Of a stretch of DNA of 64,000 nucleotides, positions 48,547 to 59,991 are shown one piece after another. Numbering within the stretch: position 1 is the stretch's first letter; each line of letters starts with the position of its first letter. The position numbers were made by a program, and so were the translations under genes. Under the pieces are notes generated by a model, which had not been told where the DNA came from, did not search any database, and worked only from the letters and a program-made list of their open reading frames with translations. The DNA comes from Rostrohypoxylon terebratum (lineage: Eukaryota; Ascomycota; Sordariomycetes; Xylariales; Hypoxylaceae). The DNA lies in the NCBI GenBank assembly GCA_022497145.1, contig MU385856.1, positions 124,001 to 188,000 of the forward strand, written 5' to 3'.

Positions 48547-50488
48547 TTACACGTCCAAACGGCGGCATCGGTGTCGAAAAGTAAGTATGTCACACCAAGC
48601 ATCGTCGACCTTGTACATAGCGATGTCGCGGGAGATAAGCACCATCTGGAAATATTTATTCAGGTACCCTTGAATCCATTCGTCGCGTTTGTCTTCATCT
48701 CCATGGTGGTTGTCAACTCGGCTCCAGACGACAACTTCAATGTCAATAGTGTTCCACTGCCGAGGGTTGTGTTCCGGTTTCATAAGCCTATGATCATCAT
48801 CGGGGTTAACGAATTGATATCCCAAGACGGGCTTGTAGTTGGTGGAGCAACAATATAGGACAGCGTCAAGCATCGCCGAACATATATTCAGGCGCCTGAA
48901 GCTCTTGTGGACAACAATGGTTAATTTGCCCGCACCCCCCGCGTGTGTCGCATGTGAACCTGCAATTCCCTTAATGGCTGTATCCATCAGGCCAAACCCA
49001 ACAATTTGGACATCCTCCTCCTCAGGATCATACCAGCCATTCACGGCGACAAGAAGAGGCAAGTCGAGCTTGAGGGCATTGTTATAGAGCTCGAGGAACT
49101 CGCTTGCCTTGACTGGAAGCTTATCAAAGATTGTCTCAAACTCCTTATTGTAGATGTCCGCGATTTGAGCTAGGTCATCTTTCCTTGCTGGGCGGAGATG
49201 GATCGGCACTTTGATCTCATGGGGATTCGCGATTCTTTGTGCATTCGCATCTGGTTGGCTTTTTTCTTGCTGGCTTGTTCCTCCCTGTTTGGCTGTCTCC
49301 TGTGACCCAACCTTTTTCAGAACTGTATAATAAGGGTATGCATCACGCACTGTCTGCCTTAATTCGTCATATTTCTCCTCAGTTTCTAGAATTTCCAGGG
49401 CATACCGGCGCTGAGCAGCTTTGTGGGCTTCACGCTCCGCACGGCAGATTTGATCTACGGTAGTCATGTCAGCCCGTTTAACCCTATGCTTGACTAAGTT
49501 TTTGATATTAGCCTTGTAGTCAGTTATACTAGGTAAGGTGAATAATGAAACACATACCTCCGCGTTCGATAGGGTGTTCGATAGGTTCCATCAGATCGCC
49601 AGTCTGAGGGTCCACAACACATGAGTCAGGCTCCTTCAGACCTGGAGGATGAAGGTTGACAATAATCTCAGCGACGGCATCTTGTGATTTGAGGATCCAT
49701 GCCTTGATGCATTCTTCTTGATCATCCGATAAATTCGGATTGCATTCATAGTCAAGGCCGCCAAAATCATCGCCGTAACAGTAATCAGCAGCAGCAGGCT
49801 GGCTATCCCAAATTGCGTTCCAATCTGTGGTGGCAATCTTTTCCACACCCTTGATGATGTTGGGTCGAAAAGAAGAATCGCGACTTCTATCTTGGTCATC
49901 AAGTGGACTGGGACTAACACGATCTGCGCTGGTGTCGCTTCGCAACGTGGCTTGTTTAGCTACCTCTTGAGCCTTAACGAGAGCTGCTAATTTGGAGATA
50001 CGAGGGGAGTACTGTTTTGTTAGAGTTGCCAATGAAGGAGCGCGAGGAGGAGTAGCAGCTCTAAATTGATCTTGTAGACGCGACGGCTCTTGCGACATGT
50101 GTTCGTGAACGGTTGTGCTCAAACGAACTCGGACGTCCTGATCGGTTGACTTATCTTCAGAAGTTTTATCCCATGCGTCGCTCATTTGAGACGAAGCGTT
50201 CCAATATTCGTGAGTACACGTAGAGTTGGAAGAATTCTGACTGGGTTCTCTCATCGGCGAGTAATTCGATCTAGTTGAGACTGGAGACACATCTTGTCGG
50301 TTCGTTTGTTGTTGCGACAGTCCACCCGTCTTTTTTTCCTCGTCAACGTCTACTTCGGCTGATTGACCCTGAGCTTCAACAGGGAGTTCCGCGATAGGAG
50401 ACTGTCCATGTGAGATGAGACGTGCTTCATATGTACCGCTATTCTCGTTGAAGACCTCTAGCCACTTCTGGCGCTTTGGTGTCGCCAT
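48547..50488 (-). CDS. GNAT-like N-acetyltransferase with long N-terminal extension
   Basis: Two exons, 50488-49558 and 49454-48547, give 1839 bases, 612 residues. The intron at 49557-49455 is gtatgt...cgtag with a ctgac branch site, phase 1. Residues 1-310 are polar, Ser/Gln/Asp-rich and mostly disordered. Residues ~316-343 form a charged helix (AEREAHKAAQRRYALEIL). The acetyltransferase-like domain covers about 396-560: IHLRPARKDDLAQIADIY (first strand and helix), QIVGFGLMD, KLTIVVHKSFRRLNICSAML and the late strand GYQFVNP. GNATs transfer acetyl from acetyl-CoA to an amine. Here the acetyl-CoA loop, usually Q/RxxGxG/A, reads RRLNICSA, so both glycines are missing and activity is uncertain. 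An ATG at 49467, inside the intron and in frame with exon 2, could start a shorter product. Two separate genes are possible but less likely, given the good splice sites and matching phase. Confidence 0.78.
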
Positions 50489-53400
50489 CTTCACTATGGT
50501 CTCCGATTAGCTTTATAGCTTCCCTACATTCTTGAATATGGGTTATATATGTGGGATTTAATAAATGTATTAGTGATACCGTGGACAGATGAAAGGTGTG
50601 TTATGAGCGCAAGATCATGGTTCTTAGCTTACATTAAACTGAGTGTGGTGTGTAACTTGATCAGAGAATCGGCGATTTTTTCTTAGATGATCGAGTAAAG
50701 TCAACTCACAAAAAACGACGAGCAGGGCGAAGGACGTTGGGTCTGAGGGGAGATATGTTTGCCGATGATGCCCGTTGTAGAAACTGTTTCGAATGTAGAT
50801 TTACTCGACGTTTCCTTCTCAGTGAAAACTACCAGCCTATAGGTAAGACTTCACTCTTTCCCTGGGAGTAGTTCAAGGTTCGTGGTTACCATGTTCCAGA
50901 ATTGGTAGACTAAGTAGTGAGCGGAGGGAGTCGTGTTAACCTTCGTATCGTCTCTGAGGACTATCCGTGGATGTTTGCCCATTAATGAAGGAACATCGAA
51001 ACACCATCAAAGTCCTCTGAGCTCTTGCGAATTGCGCCTCAAGCGAAAAGATATTTGAATTGACGATGTTGCTGTGTCGTACATCGACTCAGAGAGTGAA
51101 TATTGGACAAAGAAAAAAAGGATTGTGCTTAACATGAATAAATGAATGTACGCGATGTACTAGATCCCGACGTAAGAACGCCAGACCAATGGATCCCGTA
51201 TTCTGGATAACACCGAAGGGGTCGTCAATGCTTGATGATATGAAGAAAGAAAAAAAGAGAAATTGGGCTACAGGCATGGACAGATCTGAGATACCTAGTA
51301 GGTATGTACCTAGTTACTCGTATGCACTTATAATACGCGCTAGGCGAAGAAAAATACCAAAAACACAAGGAGCAACCCATTATCACACAGTCTTAGAAGG
51401 ATGTAGTGGCAGGAGCGTTGGCGACATAGTAAGGATGTGCTGTGATAAGTGGCAACAGCGAAGAGGTACGGCCACATACCTAGGTAGTTACGGATGAAAT
51501 CATATCTGGTCATGTAGGCAGTGTGGCTGCCCTGTCAAACTTGCCCGCACTGCCCTTCATGTTGGCAGTTGGCAATTGCTCCACCAAAACAAAACATCAT
51601 AGACGTCGCTGGCGCATACTACGTACGTACCTACCCAACCGGTCACCATTTATTTCAGAGAATCGCCGCCAATTCCTTTTAAACATCGGTATCGGGATAT
51701 TACAGATGCATAGATATAATAAATCCAGAATTACTGTTTCAATAGTAGTGCATATTAGATAAAGCTTACTGGGCAAAAATAAAAAAGATGAACTTTTAAT
51801 AGGCCCAACCCAGGATCTGTTGATCGGCTCCTGGCTATTGCGCCCCCGCTATTAGGTATTTCTTTACCTACCCTTTTTCAAGGGCCCAAGGTGTAGCGCA
51901 CTCATTGGGACTCGAACCCTAAACCACCCGTTTCAGAGCAATTGTTAAGACAGGAACAAGAAAGTATCTGTAGAAACACACACCCAAGACCATCGGAACG
52001 TTACGGTCGAGGGTATTAGGATCCGCCGACGGAAACTTCCCACTGTATTGTGCTATTTAACCTTCACTTTGGCTGGTGCCTAGGACCTTAGGTACAGTAC
52101 GAATTGGCCACTAGATGGATGACAACGGTGTCAAGGAGACGCGTGCCACGTCACGTCTCCGTGACTCGTTCTACTTAATCAGATATCCTATCACATGCGT
52201 CGAACTTGATATACGTGAGAAAATCCCGAACATCAGCTTTCTACCAATGCCTGTCATTGACGACAAATTTCGACATGTAAGAGGACTACGAGCACGTGCA
52301 CCATTCTTCGCCAACAACCCTCGTTCTTCTCACTTCGCCGCTGACGTCTTTCTTAAGTCAATGGCATCTATCTCTTCTCTAATGGAAATGCATATTCCAC
52401 TTTGAGACAGCTTCTACCAAGCGTCTTACCAAACTGGTGCGGGCACAGTCGTTCCCTCCGTAACCTTGAAGATAAAAGTCAAGAACCAGCATGCTAGTCA
52501 ATTGCCCATGGATAGAATCTACGTTTGGATATTCCCCATCGCCTCCGCCGAAACAGAGCCCGTAGCCTTAGCTAAGAGCTTTCAGGAATCAGGAGAAGCT
52601 GGAATGTCTTGGGAAACCTGGAGAAAACTTCCGTAGCATTGAAAGATTAGGGGTGGCCGGTCTCAGGGTTGGAAATAGTTGACCTAGTCAATTACCCCAA
52701 TGGCACTGATCGGTATATGGCTCGCTAGGGGATTACAGTGAATTTTTCTCGGTCGCGTTAGCGGTAACATTCTTGGGCCCCTGCCTACCTACTCATACGT
52801 AAGTATTGTCGTATAGGTTCCCTCATAATACATCAATCTCTTTCTACAGTTCGGTCTGTGCCAACCACCAGGTCTCTTTTTGTTCAACCGTATTCGGGCA
52901 CTATTATCTTTTCGAGAAGGCATCGAGTCGCTCAGAAGCTCTAGATCTTTCTGTCTGGAATTTTGTGGTAACTAAGAGCTATATTTAGCATATAGAATTC
53001 ATGTCAAGATATCGACGAAATTGTCGTGTAAGATATTGTAAAGAGGGGCTTTGTATTCGAAAGTAACTTTTCTTCTCACTCAAGTATCGGATATACTGGC
53101 AGATAGGGGGACACATTAACCATCAAGCGCGGGGACCGCGAACAATTCTCACAAGGCAGACTCACGGGTTAATGGCAGGTTTGCAGCTCCTAGTATGTTT
53201 GGAGGCCTCTAGGATGGCCGGGCGCTGTGGTGACCTTCACGTAGTTGTTGTCCCGTTTGAGTATATCCTATTGTAGTAGGAAGAATGATAATCGTGGGTT
53301 CATGGGTTTGTGGCGTGACTGATTAGCAAGAACAGCACTGCGCGATTTGAGGCTGTGGACAGTGTCCCGGTTGGTAACAAGTACCCTGTCACGAAGTGTC

Positions 53401-54575
53401 TCGGACTTGGGAGTCTTTCCACTATCGATACCTTCCTTCCCCTTTGAGGAAAAAAAAAAGAAAAAAAGGAAACGCCGACAAGCTCTACGACTCCCTATTG
53501 AGGACCTGATATCGCCCTCAGATATTTTGAGCATCAGTATGGCCATAGGCACAAGGATAGAGTTGGCACAATGTTCGGACCAGTTTCGCAGAATGCGGCC
53601 CGGCCGGCCATGATTTTGTGTTTCGTGATAGTAGATACGTGGGAAATTCCAGCTCTCGCAGAGGTCTATGGTAAGCGCTGGAACGGAGAGCGGCCATGTA
53701 CTAATCTGTAATGGGGATGGGAACATGCCACTATAGCGTAAATTGCCAGTTTGGTTCAGACCTCGCCCTGAGGTTTAGCATAGCCTTCCCGGGATACTCA
53801 CGATGTCTATCTTGGCTAAGTTCGAATAGCAAGAAGCCAGGTTTTTAAATGCCTTGACGGTCGAGTGTGGACGGAATCAGTATAGACGAAGGACCATGGT
53901 ACATAATAGGGTTGCATCCAACCAATCTCTCCGCGCGCCATGCTAATGGAACCGCCTGTGATTGGCTGCTTACAACCAACAGAGTCTCAGAAACTGCAAC
54001 CCCTTAAGGCCTTTTCACGGGCCTTTATAGAGGATTTGAACAGTAAGTTCGGCGGCTAGATTGCGCGTGAGGAAGATGGCTGCGCCATAATCCCGATCAA
54101 GTTTATCTTGTCGACGACATTTGCCCAAAATTAATGCTGAACTAAACGAGTTAAAGATCAGCATTGGATATGCAATCAATTTGATGAAAGAGGATGCATA
54201 CCTACCTACCTACCTGGAACTAGGGTATTGTACTATGCCTAGTTACTGCGGCCATAATGGCATGCATCATTGTCTCAACCCCTAGAACGAAGCCTCGAAA
54301 GCATCTCGCAAAGGTCTAGGGTTCTAGGTAGCATTTGGTACCCCCCAAGATTTTTCAAGTACTCCAGGGCTATTATACACAGGCCGCAGCATCCACACGA
54401 ATGAATGGGCTTAGAGCCGAATGTGTATCTCATGGGGGAGCCAACTGGGAAGAGGAATATAAGAAGCCGGCGTGTTTACGTCCTCGAAGTATGGCTATAA
54501 ACGGTCGATACCATCAATTTATCTTCACAATTCAAATCTAACACACAATCCTACGGATTTGTCAGTATATTCAAC
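50489..54575. other. Intergenic, about 4.1 kb
   Basis: Lies between divergent genes (GNAT, and the coiled-coil gene at 54576), so both promoters are expected. It contains a tRNA-like B-box sequence on the minus strand near 51900-51925, an interrupted open stretch at 52115-52636 listed separately, and a (TACC)n run with the CCTAGG-type motif at about 54195-54215. A minus-strand frame of 152 codons at 53268-53726 gives no recognisable product. Confidence 0.5.
52115..52636 (+). other. Interrupted open reading frame of unknown nature
   Basis: One frame stays open from ATG 52115 to TAG 52634-52636 (174 codons) except for one in-frame TGA at 52403-52405. Neither half matches a family I recognise. 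The second half, from DSFYQASY to WETWRKLP, has protein-like composition. A C-to-T change of CGA would explain the TGA, as in repeat-induced point mutation, but a chance frame is nearly as likely. Frames of ~150 codons occur elsewhere in this window without support. Confidence 0.2.
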
Positions 54576-55610
54576 ATGTATTTTAATAGTGACTCATCAT
54601 TCAATTATTCACCTAACTCGCCGAATTCTCAGGAGTGGGAACCGGACGTCGTCCTAGGGCTTGCCGGTGGTGATACCTGCATCGGTTGGGCCCGAACCTG
54701 TGGTCGAAGGTGTCGTCGGCATATCGCCTTACACAAGACCACGTATGGATATGGTATCCTTGAAAAGCTGGCATGTAGCAGCCCTTCCAAAGCAGCAGAG
54801 TCGCCAAAACTTCACGATGCGGCAGATATCTTATTGTGTTGGCAACACACCGACCAATTGTCTGAGATAGTGGAACAGTGGAAGCGAAAGCTCCAGCAAT
54901 GGGCCGATGATACTGAGTCTAAGAACAAACCCTGTATTAAGGCAGAAGAACTCGAGGAAGGTTGGTTAAAACAAATGCAAGAGGACAGATCTCGAGGGCA
55001 GGACAAAACGGGACAACGAAGCAGCAATCACGCTGCGGGGAAAACCGTACCGCCCCGGGATGTTAAGCGAGAAGAGGAAGAGCGTCTTGCTCAAGAGGAG
55101 AAGAGAAGGGGACAGGAGAAGAAGCAACGGCAGGAGAAAGAGAGACAGAAGAAGGAAGAGGAGAGAAGACGGGAGCGAAGGGCTCGCGAAGAAGAAGCTC
55201 TCCGCGAACGCGCACGGCTCGTGAGGGAGAAGAGGGAACGGGAAGCTCAAGAGAAGGCGGAAAAGGAAGCGGCATCATGGCATGCTGCGTGGGAACAATA
55301 CTCCAACGCATGGTGTAAACCCGTCGATGTCTCGGTAACAAACATCCCTTGGCCTGTTAAATCGGGGCTGCAGTCAGACGTCAACGAAGCGAATGTGAAG
55401 TTGTTCTTCGCGAAGGCGCCGCCAGCGGATTTGGTGGACTCAGGTGACAAGCAATTTAAGCTTATCAGCAAGGAAAATATGAGGTGGCACACGGACAAGG
55501 TGATGCAACGGTTTGGCTCAGACGCCGTGAATGGTGCTGCAAAATCTTCGTTGGGCATTGTCGCGAAAGTAGTTATTGAGTTAAGACAGGAGGCTCGAAA
55601 GGGGAGATAA
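54576..55610 (+). CDS. Coiled-coil protein with NFKBIL1-like C-terminal motif
   Basis: One exon, 344 residues. An N-terminal Cys/His segment (C35, C42, C46, then C88 and H91 in LLCWQH) resembles small 'C-x-G..G-x-R-C ... LC-x-x-H' modules common in fungal proteins; metal binding is possible but unproven. Residues ~163-232 are an almost uninterrupted Glu/Arg/Lys/Gln-rich helix, predicted as a long coiled coil or single alpha-helix. The C-terminal ~100 residues contain WHAAWEQYSNAW, IPWP (257-260) and RWHTDKVMQRFG (303-314). This is like the C-terminal region of NF-kappa-B inhibitor-like protein 1 and of related fungal proteins, where R-W-H-P-D-K resembles a J-domain HPD turn. Here Pro is Thr, so a true J-domain activity is unlikely. 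The function is unknown. The start is the first ATG in frame. Confidence 0.75.
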   Translation: MYFNSDSSFNYSPNSPNSQEWEPDVVLGLAGGDTCIGWARTCGRRCRRHIALHKTTYGYGILEKLACSSPSKAAESPKLHDAADILLCWQHTDQLSEIVEQWKRKLQQWADDTESKNKPCIKAEELEEGWLKQMQEDRSRGQDKTGQRSSNHAAGKTVPPRDVKREEEERLAQEEKRRGQEKKQRQEKERQKKEEERRRERRAREEEALRERARLVREKREREAQEKAEKEAASWHAAWEQYSNAWCKPVDVSVTNIPWPVKSGLQSDVNEANVKLFFAKAPPADLVDSGDKQFKLISKENMRWHTDKVMQRFGSDAVNGAAKSSLGIVAKVVIELRQEARKGR

Positions 55611-56841
55611 GCAAAGGGGGGTTGAATTATGCCAACATGACATGACAGCTTTCCCAAGACCTTGCGGTTGAGTCATGTTGATATTATGGATGAGGACATA
55701 CTACCTAGGACCTAGGTATGTATGCGTCCATGGTTGTTTTATTAGATGTTTTTGAGATATTTTGATACCTGTTGAATCTATTTGGACCTGTTTGCTTGAA
55801 TGGCAGCGCAGCGCAGCGCATGATTCAAACCGATCGGGTGAATTTGATGAACCTCGACAAACGCTCTTCTACTATTTTCGTATTATGAGCCTCAAGACTC
55901 TAGAGTAGGTGATTGCATAGTACCTACTTTTGTGCGCGTCGAGTTGCGTTGTTTGCTAGGACGGTTCGTGATCGTGAGTTCTGAGTTTGTTGGTTCAAGG
56001 TTCGAACATTTGAGCGACCGGGTTTTGAATAATAGGGCCTCACCTATTAGTAGGACCTTAAGGCTTAGGTAAGGCTTAGGTACGTAGTTAGATATGTAAG
56101 TAACTAGGTAGTTTCTTAAACTGAATATGCAGTAATACTAATACTAATATAGTGATATACCAAGGTCCCCCATTCTAATCTAAAAACATTGAGCATTATG
56201 ATTTCTATCTCCAGTGTCCACCTTACCAAGTAGAAATTGCCCATTTCTTTCTTTTCAATCAACTGCTTTCCCTTATCGGACATCTCGACGCCTTCATACT
56301 ATCCCAATTTGTCTACTCATTTATTAAGTTAACAATCTTGACCAACGACAAATCCGTTCCCTGTCAAACAATCCACGCCCACGTGCTCCCTCATCGAGCG
56401 CGGAGGGATCCGGATCCCAACTCGTACAGCGAAAAGGACGACAAGGTAATAACTGGTCGGAATGGTGATTCAGTGACAAAGAAATAATAGTTGCTATTTT
56501 AAACATACGCCTATAGGTACACGGGCAGGTACACCTACGCCAATTGCTAATTGCCCGAAGTAATGGATGCGGTGACATGTCCTTAATCGGACGAGTGGTG
56601 CAATATTACAGAATAGAGCCATTCGACTACGCAGTGCAACCGTAATCGTGACCGGAAACTGACCAGAAAGAAGCATAACTAGGTAATTTCACAACACCGA
56701 TTCAAACTATCCTCACAACCTCGTGTTGAACGTTGCCTTTGTCACCCGGCCCGTGGTATTACCTGTGGCCTGTTTCACGGTTGAGGTTGTGGGAAACTAG
56801 ATTGCCGGTAGCTTACCGTTCAGTCGGAACCTTGAAGAGAT

Positions 56842-56902
<61 letters not shown>

Positions 56903-56922
56903 CGGGGCGTGANNNNNNNNNN
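56842..56922. other. 61-base poly-G tract and 10-base N gap
   Basis: Sixty-one consecutive G residues (56842-56902), then cggggcgtga, then ten N (56913-56922), then ggggttttacatgtgg. This is a scaffold gap of unknown true length. The homopolymer may be a sequencing or assembly artefact, or the edge of a real G-rich repeat. Confidence 0.9.
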
Positions 56923-57011
56923 GGGGTTTTACATGTGGGGGGTTTTACGTGTTTGTTTGTGGTTTTAAATATTTGTGGTTGTTTCTTTTGCATACGCTTC
57001 AACCATTTTTT

Positions 57012-57035
57012 CCCCCCCCCCCCCCCCCCCCCCCC
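57012..57035. repeat. 24-base poly-C tract
   Basis: Unbroken cytosine run about 90 bases after the N gap, on the opposite strand sense to the poly-G tract. The pair could form an inverted G/C structure or reflect an assembly problem. Confidence 0.85.
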
Positions 57036-58509
57036 AGATGTCCTCAGGTTGTTCTCTTAAGCTTCGCCGACGCGGAGGCGGGGACGCAAAGATACCAAGG
57101 CCAAGGCGATACGGTACCTAAGTTGTGTGGTAATGCATTTTGGATCGGGACCTTCAGGGCTACAGGACACCATGCCAAAAGTAGTATGCAGATAGCTGAC
57201 GGCAGAGCGGCAGAGCGGCCTAGACGTTTTGCACATTCAGTTAAGTCGATGGTTGGAGAGAATGGGCTGACTACTGCAAAGCAACCTTGGAACCTTGGAA
57301 GTTCTTTTTTTTTGTTAATTCCACCACCATTGCGTGCCCTGCGTTGCCGTCACAACCCATCCCGCCTTCTTACTGGATGCCTACAAACACAGCGCGCGGA
57401 TCATTTCATGCTAGCTGACCTACTTGCCCGGACACGAGCTTACCTGCCTCTTCGCTGGCTCTGCCAACCACTGACGATGCAGGTTAAGGCCTCGGGCAAG
57501 CTATTCAATGACGACCATACACCAAATAATCAACCCTCGATCTCGATCTGATATTTCGGCCGTTACCGCAGTATCAACAATATCACGGTACTCTAGAATA
57601 TCCCTAGAGGGATTCCAACGAACAGAGCTGACTATCACTATGATTTTCATTACTTTTTCCTCGCCTAACATAAGGCTGGAAAGAGTGTGTGCCCAGACAG
57701 CTGTGCTTCGCGACTGGCTACCCCATGCTGGAGCAAGATAAAGGTGGCCGATTTAAAGTATTGTGGAACATACTACCTGCCTAGGTGCATGTAGATTCCT
57801 TCGTGCGTGCAGGTGCTCATCGCCATGCATCTTGTAGCGGTGACAGATGGAAATCCTCTTTCCCTCATCGAGGACAAACGCATGTTACTCATGAGGGGTT
57901 GGTGTGTTGTCAGGCCAGTGCCACTCCACGATCTCAGCCTCGACTACATCATTGTTACCGGTAGACATGGATATCCCCTGAAGCAAATCGAGCTGTGTAC
58001 ATCCTGGCATAGCAACCAACCTTTCCCTTGCATCTGCGATATCGTCTTGGCTTGTATTATGTACCTAGGTCCTACTAGGTAGGTAACTCGACACCACGAC
58101 GTACGCCGCTGTCCTAACTCTGGAACCTTGAGGCTGCCGATATTTCCACCTTCGTCAATAGATGTCGAGGGATTAATGACTTAACAACCAGAGGGTGGGA
58201 CGACCGTCTCGATCGGCAAGCCGTCCACTAGGATCGCCAATTTCTATCCATGAGCTGTCTCCCGTACTGTTAGTGGGTGTACTTTCTAGCGATATTCTTT
58301 TGCATGGCTTTCCTAGGCTCTACCTGGACGACATTTCAACCAACATTGTTACGAGAAGGTTTGGTCCACATGTATCTCTGTTCCACGAAGCCGGTTCGAA
58401 AGAAGGACCACCATGTACCCGTAGACTGACCGACCATTATAGAGTTAGGAGAGGTCGATATGTCATCGTAGTTCACTGCAGCTCACTTGCATATACAGTA
58501 GGACGAAGA

Positions 58510-58515
58510 TATAAG
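58510..58515 (+). promoter_or_regulatory. Possible TATA box of the GPI protein gene
   Basis: TATAAG lies 205-210 bases before the start codon at 58721, followed by a pyrimidine-rich leader (ctctccattaccaacctccccc). Position and context are plausible, but a six-base match is weak evidence. Confidence 0.3.
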
Positions 58516-58720
58516 AATCCTCTGACATCCCATCTTTATATCTACCTCTCCATTACCAACCTCCCCCAGCCAACTACTTTCCAAAAGCTTCACTGCGAAG
58601 TAACTCGTTCGCTAAGGTTACTTAAGACTTTCGTTGGACCGTGACTTTCCTACACTCTATACCGTAGTCCCTCACGTAGCTTCAACTTACATTCGCTCTA
58701 CCGGCACGGCATAATCCAAG

Positions 58721-59991
58721 ATGAAGACAGTCCTGGCTTTCTTAGGTTTGGCCATTTCGGTCCTAGCAGGCAACGACCACCAGACCGATAAGACAGTTAC
58801 CGCCACGACTTACGAGACCACTACTGTTTGCCCAATCACAAACACTGTTACCTACGGAGGATCGTAAGTTGTACCCATCCCAGACGTTGACGATTAGGAC
58901 TGGCGACTCACAAATAACTTAGGACTTATGTTGAGACAACTTATACTACTTCAACTATCACTGTCACCTCGTGCCCAGGAGGTGGCTGTGGAGGAGGAGG
59001 GGAGACAACGGTGACTGCCCCTGATACTACCATTGCTACCACAACTGCCGTCGAGGTCACTTATACAACGACATGCCCCATCACGGAAACAGTCACTGCC
59101 CCTGGCCACACCTACGTCACAACATACACGACGACGAGTGTAGCAGTCACTTACGTCGAAACCACTTTCGTTGAGACCGTATCAGGACCTGGAGCTACGC
59201 AGACCACAGAAGATGTGGCATACACCACTATTACTTCTCTGTGCCCCGTTACTGAAACCAAGACGATAGAAGGTTCTACTGTCGTAGTCACCTGGACGTC
59301 GACATCAACCATCAAGACAGAACTTCCCGTCACTGCTACTGCGTATACCTCGAAGCCTGGTGTCACTGAGACGTCAGAAGCTGTAGTATACACGACTCTC
59401 ACTTCGCTATGCCCCATTACTGAGACAAAGACGATTGAAGGTTCTACCGTTGTGGTTACTTGGACATCTACTTCGACCATCGAGACCAAAGTCCCTGTTA
59501 CTGCTACCGAGTACACCTCATACACTGTGACTGAACACACATCTACTGAGGTCTATGAGACCGTTACTTGCCCCGAGACAGTCCACACCACCGTCTCCGA
59601 GGGTAGCACCATCTACGTTACCGAGACCGGTACCGAGACAATTTACAAGACCAAGGAGTACACCATCACCGAGACCATTCCCGTTACTCAGACCACGCAG
59701 GTCGAAGTGACTGTTGTCTCCGAGGCTAGCGGCGCCGAGACCGTCATCGCGAGCCCAACCGTCTGGATTACCTACAGCGACACTACCATCCTCACTAAAT
59801 CGAAGCCCGGAACGGTAGTACCTTACCCCACTACCATTTCCGTGCCTGCCACACCTGCTTCTACAGCTCCCGGCACGACCTACATCTTTTCCTCGTCGAC
59901 GGGCATTCCCCAAGTTTCCAGCGGTCTTGCACCGCAGGCCACCCCAGCAGCGGCTATTTTGGCTTTGGCCGGCTTTGCTGCCCTACTATAA
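58721..59991 (+). CDS. GPI-anchored Thr/Ser-rich cell wall protein
   Basis: Two exons, 58721-58863 and 58923-59991, give 1212 bases, 403 residues. The 59-base intron is gtaagt...cttag, phase 2. Residues 1-16 (MKTVLAFLGLAISVLA) are a signal peptide. The mature part is extremely Thr/Ser/Val-rich, so heavily O-mannosylated in all likelihood. It has spaced CP-[IV]-T-[EN]-T motifs and a GGGCGGGG stretch. Two 56-residue tandem repeats, each with SLCP[VI]TETKTIEGS, lie in the middle. The C-terminus is small residues then AAAILALAGFAALL, a typical GPI-attachment signal. It is probably displayed at the cell surface or linked to wall glucan, as a structural or adhesin-like protein; no ligand-binding domain is visible. 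The start is fixed by the signal peptide. Confidence 0.87.
59209..59544 (+). repeat. Two tandem 168-base coding repeats in the GPI protein gene
   Basis: The unit is 56 codons; equivalent TGC codons lie at 59242 and 59410. The protein core from ETKT to STSTI is identical over 20 residues, while the DNA differs at 12 of those 20 codons, all silently. A more diverged third copy (CPITETVTAPG) precedes them. Confidence 0.85.

Larger units (their letters stand above)
55611..58720. other. Intergenic with assembly gap; promoter of the GPI protein gene
   Basis: Holds the 3' end of the coiled-coil gene, motif copies at 55701-55720 and 58061-58085, and the homopolymers and N gap near 56.8-57.0 kb. Its right end (about 58500-58720) is a likely promoter and leader for the gene at 58721. 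Frames of 200 codons (56949-57551) and 149 codons (58195-58644) were inspected. The first runs through a poly-C tract, the second overlaps the promoter, and neither encodes a recognisable protein. Confidence 0.55.

Noticed and set aside
51890..51970. Possible tRNA on the minus strand (perfect B-box ggttcgagtcc)
   Set aside because: The T-arm has a mismatch (A-A), no matching acceptor strand is present 70-90 bases upstream, and no A-box or clear anticodon arm could be drawn.
53268..53726. 152-codon minus-strand frame
   Set aside because: Runs through an A/T homopolymer giving a Phe run; product unrecognisable; the opposite strand is equally open.
56949..57551. 200-codon plus-strand frame next to the N gap
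   Set aside because: Depends on translating a 24-base poly-C tract as polyproline; the remainder is low-quality and unrecognisable.
58195..58644. 149-codon plus-strand frame upstream of the GPI gene
   Set aside because: Overlaps the likely promoter and leader of the gene at 58721 and has no recognisable domain.
59151..59913. Long minus-strand frames opposite the GPI gene
   Set aside because: Mirror frames created by the repetitive Thr/Val codons of the real plus-strand gene.
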